Positions 41,977-50,348 of a DNA stretch of 64,000 nt are shown here, piece by piece; the stretch's first letter is position 1; each line of letters starts with the position of its first letter. Position numbers and translations under genes: made by a program. This stretch comes from Lysinibacillus sphaericus (GTDB lineage: Bacteria > Bacillota > Bacilli > Bacillales_A > Planococcaceae). The notes below the pieces were generated by a model. That model ran no database searches. It was given only the letters and a program-made list of their open reading frames with translations, and had not been told where the DNA came from. The stretch lies in NCBI RefSeq assembly GCF_002982115.1, contig NZ_CP019980.1, forward strand, positions 2,116,001 to 2,180,000, read 5' to 3'.

Positions 41977-42755
41977 AAACAATTGTCACTACAGCGGGCA
42001 GACCAGACGACTTGTCGATGGTGCTCGCTGATTTTGTGTGTAGCAAGTTAGATGCTCCCTTTATCCCTCGTCATAAACGCTCAATCCGTAAACTTGCAGA
42101 GGACTTTCAGGCGAATATCATTGTAGCAGGGAAAAATCGCTATGAATATTATGCATTTGGCGCAGAAGAGCCCTTTTTCTTTCATCCGAATTCCGCAGCA
42201 TTTCGCTTAAAGCGAGTAGCGAGGGGAGAAATGGAGCCGTTTTTAGAGGCGGCACAGCTCGAAAAGGGCGATTCGGTCTTAGATTGTACGCTCGGTTTAG
42301 GTGCTGATGCGATGTTAGCCGCATTTACTGTTGGTCAATATGGAAGAGTGGTGGGACTGGAAGCGAATCCAAATGTGGCGTTTATTGTAGCGCATGGTAT
42401 GAATACATATGATACCTCGGAGCTTCCGTTAACGGCCTGTATGCGGCACATAGAAGTGGTACAAGCAGAAGCGGTTGCTTATTTAAAATCACAGCCAGAC
42501 AGTGCATTTGATGTTGTCTATATGGACCCAATGTTTGAAGAAATTATTGAGGAATCGAATAATTTTCAGGCACTTAGGGCAGCGGGAGCACATGTAACTT
42601 TAACTGATGCATGGGTCGAAGAAGCGAAACGAGTGGCTAAAAAGCGTGTTGTTTTAAAAGCTCATTATAAATCAGATTGGTTTGAAAAACATCATTTCTC
42701 CAGATTAACGCGTTTGACTTCAAAATTTCATTATGGCGTTATTGAGAGACAATAG
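41964..42755 (+). CDS. ypiP: YpiP-like SAM-dependent methyltransferase
   Basis: This 263-residue class I methyltransferase has motif I DSVLDCTLGLGADAMLA (about 105-121), an acidic motif II VVGLEANP and VYMDPMFE (about 189-196) as the catalytic DPPF-like site. It resembles YpiP and RsmJ-type rRNA guanine methylases. In B. subtilis yphP, ypiP and ypjP are neighbours, and the order is the same here except for the insertion before ypjP. A perfect 10-bp hairpin (42763-42788) with T-run ends it. Confidence 0.85.
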   Translation: MREVKTIVTTAGRPDDLSMVLADFVCSKLDAPFIPRHKRSIRKLAEDFQANIIVAGKNRYEYYAFGAEEPFFFHPNSAAFRLKRVARGEMEPFLEAAQLEKGDSVLDCTLGLGADAMLAAFTVGQYGRVVGLEANPNVAFIVAHGMNTYDTSELPLTACMRHIEVVQAEAVAYLKSQPDSAFDVVYMDPMFEEIIEESNNFQALRAAGAHVTLTDAWVEEAKRVAKKRVVLKAHYKSDWFEKHHFSRLTRLTSKFHYGVIERQ

Positions 42756-42762
42756 ACGACGG

Positions 42763-42795
42763 GAACAGACATCATATCATGTCTGTTCTTTTATT
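42763..42795 (+). terminator. Terminator after ypiP
   Basis: gaacagacat (42763-42772) pairs with atgtctgttc (42779-42788), followed by T-rich sequence. Confidence 0.8.
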
Positions 42796-43230
42796 CTTGT
42801 AAAAAAAATTTTAGCGTAAATGAACGTTATAAAAGAGGTTTCTACAAAAAAATGGCTTAGAAAAATTTTTCCTGTAATTGTGTTAACTTTTATGTGTACC
42901 AATTGAACAATTTTCTTTAATGATTGTTATTGCCATTTGTTTTAAACAAATATATTGAGTTACAACGGATTGTCCTAGCTCAAACATCTATAGGTTTGAC
43001 ATTCAATTAATGGCTTTTACATTACCGATATTATCGCACTTAAATTTACCTGTTGTGAGCGTTATTATCCTTGTTATAAATGCCATGAAGCGCACGCACA
43101 ATATGCTAAGAATTGACGATTCAAGCCTATATGGAGTCAACGTCCTGCGTTTTTAATGAAAGATGTGCAGCTCATTATCCTATTTATTTTACCAAGCCAT
43201 AGTTTATAGTGAAAAATGTGATTTTACTTT
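42796..43230. other. Gap with a decayed ORF after ypiP
   Basis: The stretch has no intact gene. A frame at 43010-43156 (48 codons: MAFTLPILSHLNLPVVSVII at its start) looks like the hydrophobic end of a membrane protein broken by stops before and after. Nothing else is seen. Confidence 0.4.
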
Positions 43231-43243
43231 ATAAATTTTTTGT

Positions 43244-43625
43244 GCTATAATTAAAAACGTGCTATTTTAGGTAGCATCTTTCAGTAATCTGGCATTCTGC
43301 TTTTTGTTTTTTAGGATACTTATTCACACTGGCGCATGCTTTGGGGCTGCAAGGACGCAAAAGAAGGTTGGGTTTGCGTTGCTTAAGTTAGAGAGCACAC
43401 AGTGGAATTTTACCGCGGTGAAGAAACGAAACGTTTCGAAATAATATTCCCCAGATGATTGGGTTGAGACTTTACAATTTACAGAAATGTTACCTATTAA
43501 ATACTAAAGGGGTAGTTTCGCTAAGGCGAGGCTACCCCTTGTCCAATTTGGATAGGAATAAAAATAATAAGTATATGTGATTTAGCACCTGCTTTTTTAT
43601 AAAAAGTTAGGTGTTTTTTTAGTTT
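43244..43625 (+). ncRNA. Candidate structured RNA, unassigned
   Basis: A TATAAT box at about 43244-43249 precedes about 370 bases without a credible ORF but rich in stems. These include gacgcaaa/tttgcgtt (43353-43380 region), an outer arm joining cactg (about 43328) with cagtg (about 43400), cgaaacgtttcg, and aaggggtag/ctacccctt (43507-43515 with 43532-43540). A final hairpin (about 43584-43614) with a T-run closes it. It does not match tmRNA, RNase P, SRP RNA or a common riboswitch to my eye. It could be a leader of the gene at 43790 or a separate RNA. Confidence 0.45.
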
Positions 43626-43789
43626 TTTCTCCTAAATTACGACATATATCGACAAATTATCATGGGTTATATTACCGTTTACTATTGTGGGAAAATAAGT
43701 AATAATAAAGTGCGGAGTTTTTTAAAAAATCAAATATATACTATTTGACTGAAAAATTCTGAAAAAAGATTGAAACGAGGGTGTGGCAT

Positions 43790-44671
43790 ATGAAACAAGT
43801 AAACGAAGTACCAAAAAGTGTATTGAACCAACTAGCAGAAGTAGCTCAGCAACAACAAGAAAGTTTGGAGGCACTTGTAGCATTCTATTCCCAAGAAAGG
43901 TTGTTAGTTCGACTGGCAGCTTCTTCCTATGAAGATCAATATTGGCTATATGGCGAATTTTTATTAGGGACATTGACCAATGATATAAAGTCTTCTTCTG
44001 GAATTACATTATGCGCCAAAAAAATGGTCAATAAAGAAAGTATCATCAAACATGCTTTCAAAGAAATTTCTACAGTGAAAGTAGCCGAAGATGGGGTTGC
44101 GTTTGTCAGCGATGAAATAGAAGTATCCTCTAGCGGTGAAGAAGAAGTTCAAATTAGGATTCCTGCGCAAATAGGGCACATAACAACATACATAGAAATA
44201 GCAATAACTTTATTTAATAGTGCTTCCATGGCTCCTCGAAAAATTGCAACCGCATCATTGCTAAATAGTTCGTCAACTGAACTATTAGCGTATCCGACAG
44301 AGCTCATCATTGCACATAAATTTAATACCATATATCAATATCCAACATTAGAAGAAACGTTGAAAGATTATTATGCAATTTATTTACTAGCAAGTACCCA
44401 AAATTTTGAAGGTCGTGTATTACAAGAGGCTATACTCGATACATTCGAACGACATAAAACGACAATTGAAAAAAATCCGCCTGTGTTCTCAAAACGTTTT
44501 GATTTGGACGACAGCAAGAACAAAGCATGGCAACAATTATTAACGCAACAAGTATCCTTTGCTAAAGTTCAAAAACTTGTTCACCAATTTTTATGGCCAA
44601 TTTATAATCAAATTGAAGTAGAAGATGAATTCTTTGAAAATTGGGATTATACATGTGGTAATTGGCGATAA
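43790..44671 (+). CDS. AbiEii-like protein with degenerate catalytic motif
   Basis: This 293-residue protein has the outline of AbiEii-type nucleotidyltransferase toxins: RLAASSYEDQYWLYGEFLLG near residues 40-60 and KDYYAIYLLA with EAILDTFERHKTTIEK (about 200-235), which matches the family's C-terminal half. The expected K-G-G motif reads Y-G-E, and the D-x-D metal site reads NDIKS, so catalysis is probably lost. No AbiEi-type antitoxin lies beside it. It starts at ATG 43790 behind gaggg and ends in a strong terminator (44682-44717). Confidence 0.6.
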   Translation: MKQVNEVPKSVLNQLAEVAQQQQESLEALVAFYSQERLLVRLAASSYEDQYWLYGEFLLGTLTNDIKSSSGITLCAKKMVNKESIIKHAFKEISTVKVAEDGVAFVSDEIEVSSSGEEEVQIRIPAQIGHITTYIEIAITLFNSASMAPRKIATASLLNSSSTELLAYPTELIIAHKFNTIYQYPTLEETLKDYYAIYLLASTQNFEGRVLQEAILDTFERHKTTIEKNPPVFSKRFDLDDSKNKAWQQLLTQQVSFAKVQKLVHQFLWPIYNQIEVEDEFFENWDYTCGNWR

Positions 44672-44681
44672 AACATTGAAA

Positions 44682-44717
44682 AATCCGCGAGCTCAAATAG
44701 CGTTCGCGGATTTTTTA
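44682..44717 (+). terminator. Terminator after the AbiEii-like gene
   Basis: aatccgcga (44682-44690) pairs with tcgcggatt (44704-44712) and a T-run follows. Confidence 0.8.
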
Positions 44718-44813
44718 TCTGTATCTTTAATTTATCCGACATTTTCTGGACTTAAAATATCGGATATAGTAGGTTGTTTTTAATTATGATAGATAGCGAA
44801 AGGAGTGATATTA

Positions 44814-45665
44814 ATGGATTGGATTGTAAGAATAAATAGAGTAATGGATTACATTGAACAAAATCTATCCGGTAAAATAGACGCCAAAGAGGTAGCAAAA
44901 TTAGCATGTTGTTCTGAGTACCATTTTCCTAGAATGTTTTCAGCTATAACAGGATTTACATTGGCGGAGTATATTAGGCGAAGGCGTTTATCGCAAGCTG
45001 CATTTGAACTTCAAAACAACAGCTCTATTCGAATTATTGACCTTTCGATTAAGTATGGATATGATTCACCTGATGCCTTCAGCCGTGCTTTTAAGAACCT
45101 CCATGGGGTTACTCCAACAGTAGCTCGCAAGAAAGGGATTGAATTAAAAGCCATCCCAAGACTCTCCTTTCATATTTCAATCAAAGGAGATGTAGAGATG
45201 GATTATCGAATCGAAGTATTAGAAGTTGAAGTTGAAATTGTAGGTGTGAAACAAGAAGTTAGGACAGCTGATGCTTTTATTGATATTCCTAAAATGTGGG
45301 AAGCTGCGAATAAAAATGGATTGTTACAAAGATTAATAAATATGTCATGGGAAAGCCCACAATGCAAAATGGAAGGGATTTTAGGTGTTTGCGGCAAACA
45401 AGCGGCAATTACAGATGAAGAATTTGATTATTTTATGGGATGTCGCTATTCGCAAAAATTCCCCAATGATATGGAGAAAATCGTCATCCCTAAAAATACA
45501 ACATGGGCTGTTTTCCCAAATATCATGGATGCTTGGAACCGTTTATATACTGAATGGCTGCCATCGTCCGGATACGAATTGGCAGACCTGCCTTGCGTTG
45601 AAAATTATTTAGCACCTGATCGCATTCCTAGTAATGAGCTTTGGGTTCCTGTCCTACAAAAATAG
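44814..45665 (+). CDS. AraC regulator with GyrI-like effector domain
   Basis: This 283-residue protein starts at ATG 44814 behind gaaaggagtg. It has an N-terminal AraC-type double helix-turn-helix (about 1-110), with AKEVAKLACCSEYHFPRMF and ...RIIDLSIKYGYDSPDAFSRAFK, the PDAFSRAFK part being the AraC signature. A C-terminal GyrI-like ligand-binding domain follows (about 125-283). It resembles multidrug- or drug-responsive activators; the ligand and target genes are unknown. A hairpin at 45709-45732 ends it. Confidence 0.88.
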   Translation: MDWIVRINRVMDYIEQNLSGKIDAKEVAKLACCSEYHFPRMFSAITGFTLAEYIRRRRLSQAAFELQNNSSIRIIDLSIKYGYDSPDAFSRAFKNLHGVTPTVARKKGIELKAIPRLSFHISIKGDVEMDYRIEVLEVEVEIVGVKQEVRTADAFIDIPKMWEAANKNGLLQRLINMSWESPQCKMEGILGVCGKQAAITDEEFDYFMGCRYSQKFPNDMEKIVIPKNTTWAVFPNIMDAWNRLYTEWLPSSGYELADLPCVENYLAPDRIPSNELWVPVLQK

Positions 45666-45708
45666 TTTTTAAAACGTATTTACTGTGCATATAGATGTAA
45701 GTTGAAGA

Positions 45709-45740
45709 AGACCACTCCACGAAGGGTGGTCTATTTTATT
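45709..45740 (+). terminator. Terminator after the AraC gene
   Basis: agaccac (45709-45715) pairs with gtggtct (45726-45732), followed by T-rich sequence. Confidence 0.65.
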
Positions 45741-45885
45741 GAGTAAAATCACTAAACAGAAACAACGAGGTAAGGTGTGAGAGATGTAAAATATAAATGT
45801 TAGACCAATCTAGAAATGGTTTTAATGCGCCATTCATTTGCATACAGTGGGGTGAAAGCAATCTTTGAAAGGATGTGAAGACACG

Positions 45886-45966
45886 ATGAAAGTGAAGGTT
45901 AAAGAATGGCGTGTAATGTCCGATCATAACAAACAATTATTATTAAACGCGGTAGCTACGAAATAA
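45886..45966 (+). CDS. Possible 26-residue peptide
   Basis: ATG 45886, 11 bases after aaaggatgtg, opens a frame ending at TAA 45964-45966. The 530-base gap (45666-46195) holds nothing else that looks coding, so this is only a weak candidate. It could be the remnant of a longer gene. Confidence 0.25.
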   Translation: MKVKVKEWRVMSDHNKQLLLNAVATK

Positions 45967-46195
45967 AACCTTAATGAGTGTCTGAAAAGATAATCACTAA
46001 CGAATAGCTAAAACAATTAAATAAAATATTGACACTTACTTCGGTAGGTGTTTTTTTTATTATAAACTGTCGGAAGCACTATAGCTCTACTAACAACCGC
46101 TTTGCAAAGGCTTGTTTAGATAATAGCAGGTTAAATGGTATGATAAGAATAGATTGGTAAATCGGATATAAAAAATGAGAAGGGAGTTAGTGTGA

Positions 46196-46633
46196 ATGGA
46201 AGTTAGAAAGCCGAACAACTTTGAAAAAGATGAAATCATTGCGCTTTCGCCACAAGCTTTATTTGATGGTACATTGGGCGGAGTAAGGGCAACCAATGAA
46301 AAAGTAATGAACCTTATTGAACCTCTTCTAAATAAAGGATGCTATTATTTAATCGCAACAGAGAATCATAACTTAATGGGATGGATTCTAATTGGTGAAA
46401 ATAAAGACCAATTTACGGAACAATTAAATGGCTTTATTTATGAGCTATATGTAAAAGAGGCCTATAGAGGCAAGGGTATTTCGAAAGTATTAATGAATGT
46501 TGCTATTGAGCAATTGAGACAGGAAGGATATTCAGAAGTCAGACTTAGCGCTTACGTAGGGAACCATGCGATAAAACTATATGAAAAAATGGGGTTTAGT
46601 TACAGAACCGTAAGTATGAATTTACAATTGTAA
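46196..46633 (+). CDS. GNAT acetyltransferase
   Basis: The 145-residue protein shows the GNAT core: LYVKEAYRGKGISKVLMNVAIEQL (split as LYVKEAYRGKGISK), with the R-G-K-G acetyl-CoA-binding loop and a C-terminal VGNHAIKLYEKMGF. It transfers acetyl groups to an unknown small molecule or amine. It stands alone with its own RBS (aagggag). Confidence 0.85.
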   Translation: MEVRKPNNFEKDEIIALSPQALFDGTLGGVRATNEKVMNLIEPLLNKGCYYLIATENHNLMGWILIGENKDQFTEQLNGFIYELYVKEAYRGKGISKVLMNVAIEQLRQEGYSEVRLSAYVGNHAIKLYEKMGFSYRTVSMNLQL

Positions 46634-46998
46634 AAGTCCTTAATCATACACAATCTAAATAAGTACCTGGTTGTATTTAATAATCGATTGTTTTTGTATT
46701 ATGGATTTCATAAGTTCATTCAAAATTATTTGCTTATAGCAATCGTGCACTCAATAGGAGCTTTACATGTTAAGGGAATAACAAAAAAGATTGAAGCCAA
46801 AGAGCTTCAATCTTTCTTATTCATACATTTCTGTATATGCGTTTGCCGTATTTGATTAGCCCTACCAAGCCCCTTAACAGCACCTAATAGAAGCTTAATT
46901 TACATCATGTTGCAATAAAAAATTTGAAAATAATAGCAAAAACTTAAGTAATACGGCATTATACATACAAACTGTGTTCGGTATGCATAGTAACTAAA
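46634..46998. other. Gap with one terminator
   Basis: A strong hairpin (46786-46797 with 46804-46815, arm aaagattgaagc) with a T-rich run ends transcripts from the GNAT gene. On the minus strand a short hydrophobic frame without start or RBS is seen at about 46820-46905. Nothing else is recognised. Confidence 0.5.
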
Positions 46999-47070
46999 TT
47001 AGTCAGTGAAGCATAAAGAAGTTAAGTAACCTAACATTAATAAAAGACCAATACCCATTGCGATTGACAT
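46999..47070 (-). CDS. 23-residue membrane peptide
   Basis: ATG at 47070 stands behind a full aaaaggaggt RBS and reads 23 codons (MSIAMGIGLLLMLGYLTSLC at its start). It is one hydrophobic helix. The strong RBS makes a real small membrane protein likely, but no family is recognised. It is divergent from ypjP. Confidence 0.5.
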   Translation of the reverse strand: MSIAMGIGLLLMLGYLTSLCFTD

Positions 47071-47217
47071 ACTTTGTACCTCCTTTTAAAAAACGACACA
47101 TTTATACATAAATTATTGTACAATGAAATGTAGAAATATGAAACCTTTTATTGGTTGGAACGTATTATATTATAAGTAGAATTACCAATTTGTACATAAA
47201 AGAGAAGGTGTTAATTA

Positions 47218-47826
47218 ATGAAAAAGTGGGTTCAAAAAAGTATCGTAATTATGGTTGCGTTTTTAACATTTGGATTAATTACGCCAACACATGAAATTTG
47301 GGATGCATTCGATCAAAACCCTTCGAATCGCGCCTCTATCGGTCCTTCTCCTGGGACAAGCACTGCGCTAGCCGCTGAACCCGAAGCAAAAGCGGATGAA
47401 GCAACTGAAATACAGCAAAATGCGATTGACTACGAAGCACTTCTAGTTGACGCAGCAAAAGAGCAATCGTATATGAAGTTTGGAACAAAAATAGGCCCTA
47501 AAATTAGCAATGAATTTGATTCTATTATCTTCCCTAAAATAGAAGAGGCAATAGCGATGACAGTGGCTAACGTTGAAGAGGGATCAATGGCAAATCTCAC
47601 AATTACTGAAAAACCAAGTGGCAACTATGGTGAAAAAATTTTCAATATTGTTAATAACGAAACAGGCAATGATTTAATTCGCTTCCATGTGCGTACAGAA
47701 AAGCGCCCACAAGAAGGCTACTACTACAACTTCCACTATCACAGTGCCGAGGATGATTTTATGGCTCACAACAATCTCGGTGATATTTACTGGGAAAAAA
47801 ACACACCACCGAAGTGGTTGTCTTGA
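47218..47826 (+). CDS. ypjP: YpjP-like secreted or membrane-anchored protein
   Basis: The 202-residue protein has an N-terminal signal/anchor (KWVQKSIVIMVAFLTFGLIT). A Ser/Pro/Ala-rich linker (about 38-65) precedes a mixed alpha/beta domain (EAIAMTVANVEEGSM, ...FNIVNNETGNDLIRFHVRTE, YYYNFHYHSAEDDFMAHNNLGDIYW) characteristic of YpjP. Function unknown. In B. subtilis ypjP is the neighbour of ypiP; here 4.5 kb of accessory DNA separates them. A terminator hairpin (47856-47876) follows the stop, and an IS begins two bases later. Confidence 0.82.
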   Translation: MKKWVQKSIVIMVAFLTFGLITPTHEIWDAFDQNPSNRASIGPSPGTSTALAAEPEAKADEATEIQQNAIDYEALLVDAAKEQSYMKFGTKIGPKISNEFDSIIFPKIEEAIAMTVANVEEGSMANLTITEKPSGNYGEKIFNIVNNETGNDLIRFHVRTEKRPQEGYYYNFHYHSAEDDFMAHNNLGDIYWEKNTPPKWLS

Positions 47827-47855
47827 TAATTTTAATTGCTTTCAAATAGTGTGAA

Positions 47856-47876
47856 AAGCCTTATAATCTAAGGCTT
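47856..47876 (+). terminator. ypjP terminator, cut by the IS
   Basis: aagcctta (47856-47863) pairs with taaggctt (47869-47876). The T-run expected next is missing because the IS left end starts at 47878. Confidence 0.6.
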
Positions 47877-47956
47877 CCAGACTGTAGACAAACTCGAAAA
47901 ATTTCGAGTTTGCCTACAGTCTTTTTTCATTTTAAGATAAAAATAGATGTCTACTC

Positions 47957-48085
47957 CTGTTGATTTCCGCTACGTTCGGGCGCTTTCCGCGGGCACATTG
48001 TAAGCCGCAACCCTCGCTAACGCGCGGTCTGTTGCGTCTTACGTACTGTGCGTTCCCGCAGGAGTCGCCCGCCCTTCGCTCCAAT
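47957..48085. repeat. GC-rich imperfect palindrome inside the IS
   Basis: The block begins gttgatt and ends aatcaac. The arms (cgttcgggcgctttccgcggg side and cccgcaggagtcgcccgcc side) can form a large imperfect hairpin. Its composition is much more GC-rich than the surroundings. It lies between the IS left end and the transposase start. Confidence 0.55.
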
Positions 48086-48148
48086 CAACTTGATATGAAT
48101 TGCTATCAATCAACTATAAATAAAATAATCTATTTGAGGTGATGGAAA

Positions 48149-49498
48149 ATGATGTCGAAAAATCAAATCAATGAACGTGAACAATTAGAAATACTGACAA
48201 TTGACCAATTGGTGCCACAAGACCATTTAGTCCGAAAACTAGAGGCAGCGATTGATTTTTCGTTTATCTATCCATTAGTGGAAAACCTCTATTCATCTTT
48301 AGGGCGTCCAAGTATTGACCCTGTTGTTCTCTTTAAAATGACCTTTATTCAATATGTTTTCGGTATTCGCTCAATGCGTCAAACTATTAAAGAAATTGAA
48401 ACGAACATGGCCTATCGTTGGTTTTTAGGATTTGGCTTCCATACAGAAGTTCCACACTTCTCTACCTTCGGTAAAAATTATGCGCGACGGTTTCAAGACA
48501 CAGATGTGTTTGAACAAATTTTCTATCGTATTCTAAAAGAAATTATGAAGAAGGGTCTCCTGCATGCAGACCATGTATTTATTGATTCCACGCATGTAAA
48601 GGCAAGCGCTAATAAGCGAAAGTATGATAAAAAAGTCGTTCGAAAAGAAACACGTGCTTATGAAGAGAAACTTCAACTGGAATTAAATATTGATCGTGAG
48701 GAACACGGAAAAAAACCCTTCCCTCCAGAGAGATTTGAAAAAGACGAATGGAAAGAAATCAAGGAAAGTACGACAGACCCAGAGAGTGGTTATTATGTTA
48801 AGGATGAACGGACTAAGCAGTTTGCGTATTCATTTCATGCAGCGACAGATGAAAAAGGTTTTGTATTAGGTACGATTGTGACTCCAGGAAATGTGCACGA
48901 TAGCTATGTATTGCAGCCACTTGTTGAAAAAATCATTAAAAAAGTGAAAAAGCCATTAGCGATTGCTGCGGATGCTGCTTATAAAACACCTGCTATCACT
49001 AACTTTTTATTAGAGAATCAAATGTTACCTGTTCTCCCTTATACACGTCCTAAAACAAAAGATGGTTTCTTTCGAAAGCATGAATATGTGTACGATGAGT
49101 ACTATAATTGTTATCTTTGCCCACAAGGGCAGGTATTGAAATATACGACAACCACAAAGGAAGAGTATCGCCAATATAAATCGAATCCATCGATTTGTGC
49201 TAATTGCCCCTGGCTATCACAATGTACAGAAAGCAAGAATCATCAAAAACTTATTCAACGTCATATATGGGAAACATATATGGAAGAAGCTGAACATTTG
49301 CGCCATTCATATGCTATTAAACAAATTTATGCAAAGCGTAAAGAAACGATTGAACGTGTCTTTGCAGATGCAAAAGAAAAGCATGGTATGCGATGGACAA
49401 CCTTAAGGGGTCTAAAAAAATTGTCCATGCAGGCGATGCTTACTTTTGCTGCCATGAACTTGAAAAAGCTTGCTACTTGGACATGGCAAGCTGCTTAA
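48149..49498 (+). CDS. IS1182-family transposase
   Basis: The 449-residue DDE transposase has an N-terminal helical domain (QLEILTIDQLVPQDHLVRKL), a catalytic core with the first Asp in HVFIDSTHVKASANKRK (about 141-157), the second Asp in IAADAAYKTPAI (about 272-283), and the Glu in ETIERVFADAKEKHGMR (about 407-423). A CxxC-type finger (CYLCPQG and CANCPWLSQC) sits between them. It appears intact. The start is ATG 48149 or 48152 behind gaggtga. Confidence 0.92.
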   Translation: MMSKNQINEREQLEILTIDQLVPQDHLVRKLEAAIDFSFIYPLVENLYSSLGRPSIDPVVLFKMTFIQYVFGIRSMRQTIKEIETNMAYRWFLGFGFHTEVPHFSTFGKNYARRFQDTDVFEQIFYRILKEIMKKGLLHADHVFIDSTHVKASANKRKYDKKVVRKETRAYEEKLQLELNIDREEHGKKPFPPERFEKDEWKEIKESTTDPESGYYVKDERTKQFAYSFHAATDEKGFVLGTIVTPGNVHDSYVLQPLVEKIIKKVKKPLAIAADAAYKTPAITNFLLENQMLPVLPYTRPKTKDGFFRKHEYVYDEYYNCYLCPQGQVLKYTTTTKEEYRQYKSNPSICANCPWLSQCTESKNHQKLIQRHIWETYMEEAEHLRHSYAIKQIYAKRKETIERVFADAKEKHGMRWTTLRGLKKLSMQAMLTFAAMNLKKLATWTWQAA

Positions 49499-49706
49499 GG
49501 AGAATAGATATGCTCAAAGAGTATGGTCAACTTGGCAGTGAAATCTAATTATTTACTATAAAAAATGACAAAAGGCATCAAGGTTAAAACTTCTTGATGC
49601 CTTTTGTCGACAATCTGCATTCATTATTAATAATGAAATATGGAATATCTGAAGGCGCTTTATTATCACCACTTAAATTAATTGAAGGCATTAGGGAGGT
49701 TTAAAT

Positions 49707-49979
49707 ATGACATTAGTGTATTTGTATCAACAAGAGGACGGTAGCTGGACTATTTTTTATGATAGTACGTATATTCCAGAAACTTTTAAAAACAAAATTA
49801 TCACGACAAATATTCCTGAGTATCCACAAGACGGTAATGGCTATGTATTAAGTCGTAATCCTGTTACAGAGGAGTTCTATTGGGAACTTGTGACGTCTGA
49901 AGAACCGGAGCTTGAACCAGAACCCGAACCTATCCCACCAGTCGAAACAATTGGAAGATGCCTAAAGGCTATAAATTAG
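49707..49979 (+). pseudogene. XkdW-like tail protein truncated by deletion into a lysin fragment
   Basis: The 90-codon frame begins as a small XkdW-like tail protein (YLYQQEDGSWTIFYDS, then NIPEYPQDGNGYVL) and becomes an acidic linker. Its last codons (from 49949) are the endolysin sequence read out of frame. The joint is the 15-bp aattggaagatgcct, which also occurs in the intact endolysin (39857-39871). This is a deletion fusion left from a second prophage. Confidence 0.75.
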
Positions 49980-50247
49980 AAGGACAAGTAATTGTACCAA
50001 GTAACAGCAAATTGAAAGTCCAATAATTGTGGAAGACAAGAAGGAGGAAATTACAGTGGCAAATACAAATTGGAATCCGGGTTCACCAGCTATGAAAACT
50101 GAAACAGAAAACTTTATTGCACAGGCTGTGAAGGATGGTATTATTCAAGCTTCGCATTTAAAGGATTTACAAAGTGGTGCAATGACAACGGATCGCTTGA
50201 TTGGTTTATACAATACAATCCAGCAACGTAGAAATGATAAAAAGTAA
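49949..50247 (+). pseudogene. Remnant of a second endolysin (3' part)
   Basis: 49949-50244 matches 39857-40150 almost throughout, but the start of the gene is gone and one base is missing in the taattg run near 50023, shifting the frame. The 3' part remains open as a 63-codon gene from GTG 50056. Confidence 0.85.
50056..50247 (+). CDS. Stand-alone endolysin binding-domain protein
   Basis: GTG 50056, 8 bases after aaggagg (50041-50047), reads 63 codons (ANTNWNPGSPAMKTETENF, AVKDGIIQASHL, TTDRLIGLY). It equals the wall-binding end of the intact endolysin. Because the RBS and start are the internal ones of the parent gene, this fragment may still be expressed. Confidence 0.6.
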   Translation: MANTNWNPGSPAMKTETENFIAQAVKDGIIQASHLKDLQSGAMTTDRLIGLYNTIQQRRNDKK

Positions 50248-50284
50248 CCGAAATCAGTACGGTACCTGTTGGAATTAATCAAAT

Positions 50285-50336
50285 AATTATCAAAGACCAG
50301 AAAAGCTATTTTTAGCCGAGCTGGTCTTTGATAATT
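50285..50336. terminator. Bidirectional terminator
   Basis: A perfect 16-bp stem (aattatcaaagaccag at 50285-50300 with 50321-50336) with a 20-base loop lies between two converging genes. Confidence 0.8.
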
Positions 50337-50348
50337 CCAAGTTAAAAA

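Larger units (their letters stand above)
47878..49617. mobile_element. IS1182-family insertion sequence
   Basis: The element is about 1740 bases long. Its ends read cagactgtagacaaac (47878-47893) and, in reverse complement, cagattgtcgacaaaa (49617 back to 49602), an imperfect terminal inverted repeat with 13 of 16 matches. A hairpin lies just inside each end (47880-47922 and 49568-49607), stopping transcription into and out of the element. A GC-rich hairpin block (about 47957-48085) precedes the transposase gene. A target duplication is not clear. Confidence 0.85.

Noticed and set aside
43328..43410. Possible c-di-GMP-I riboswitch (contains ggacgcaaaa)
   Set aside because: Only the short ggacgcaaa piece matches; the second conserved half with the GC-rich receptor and the usual second stem is missing.
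43244..43625. tmRNA, RNase P RNA or SRP RNA
   Set aside because: The length would fit tmRNA or RNase P, but their invariant sequences (tRNA-like ends, conserved cores) are not present.
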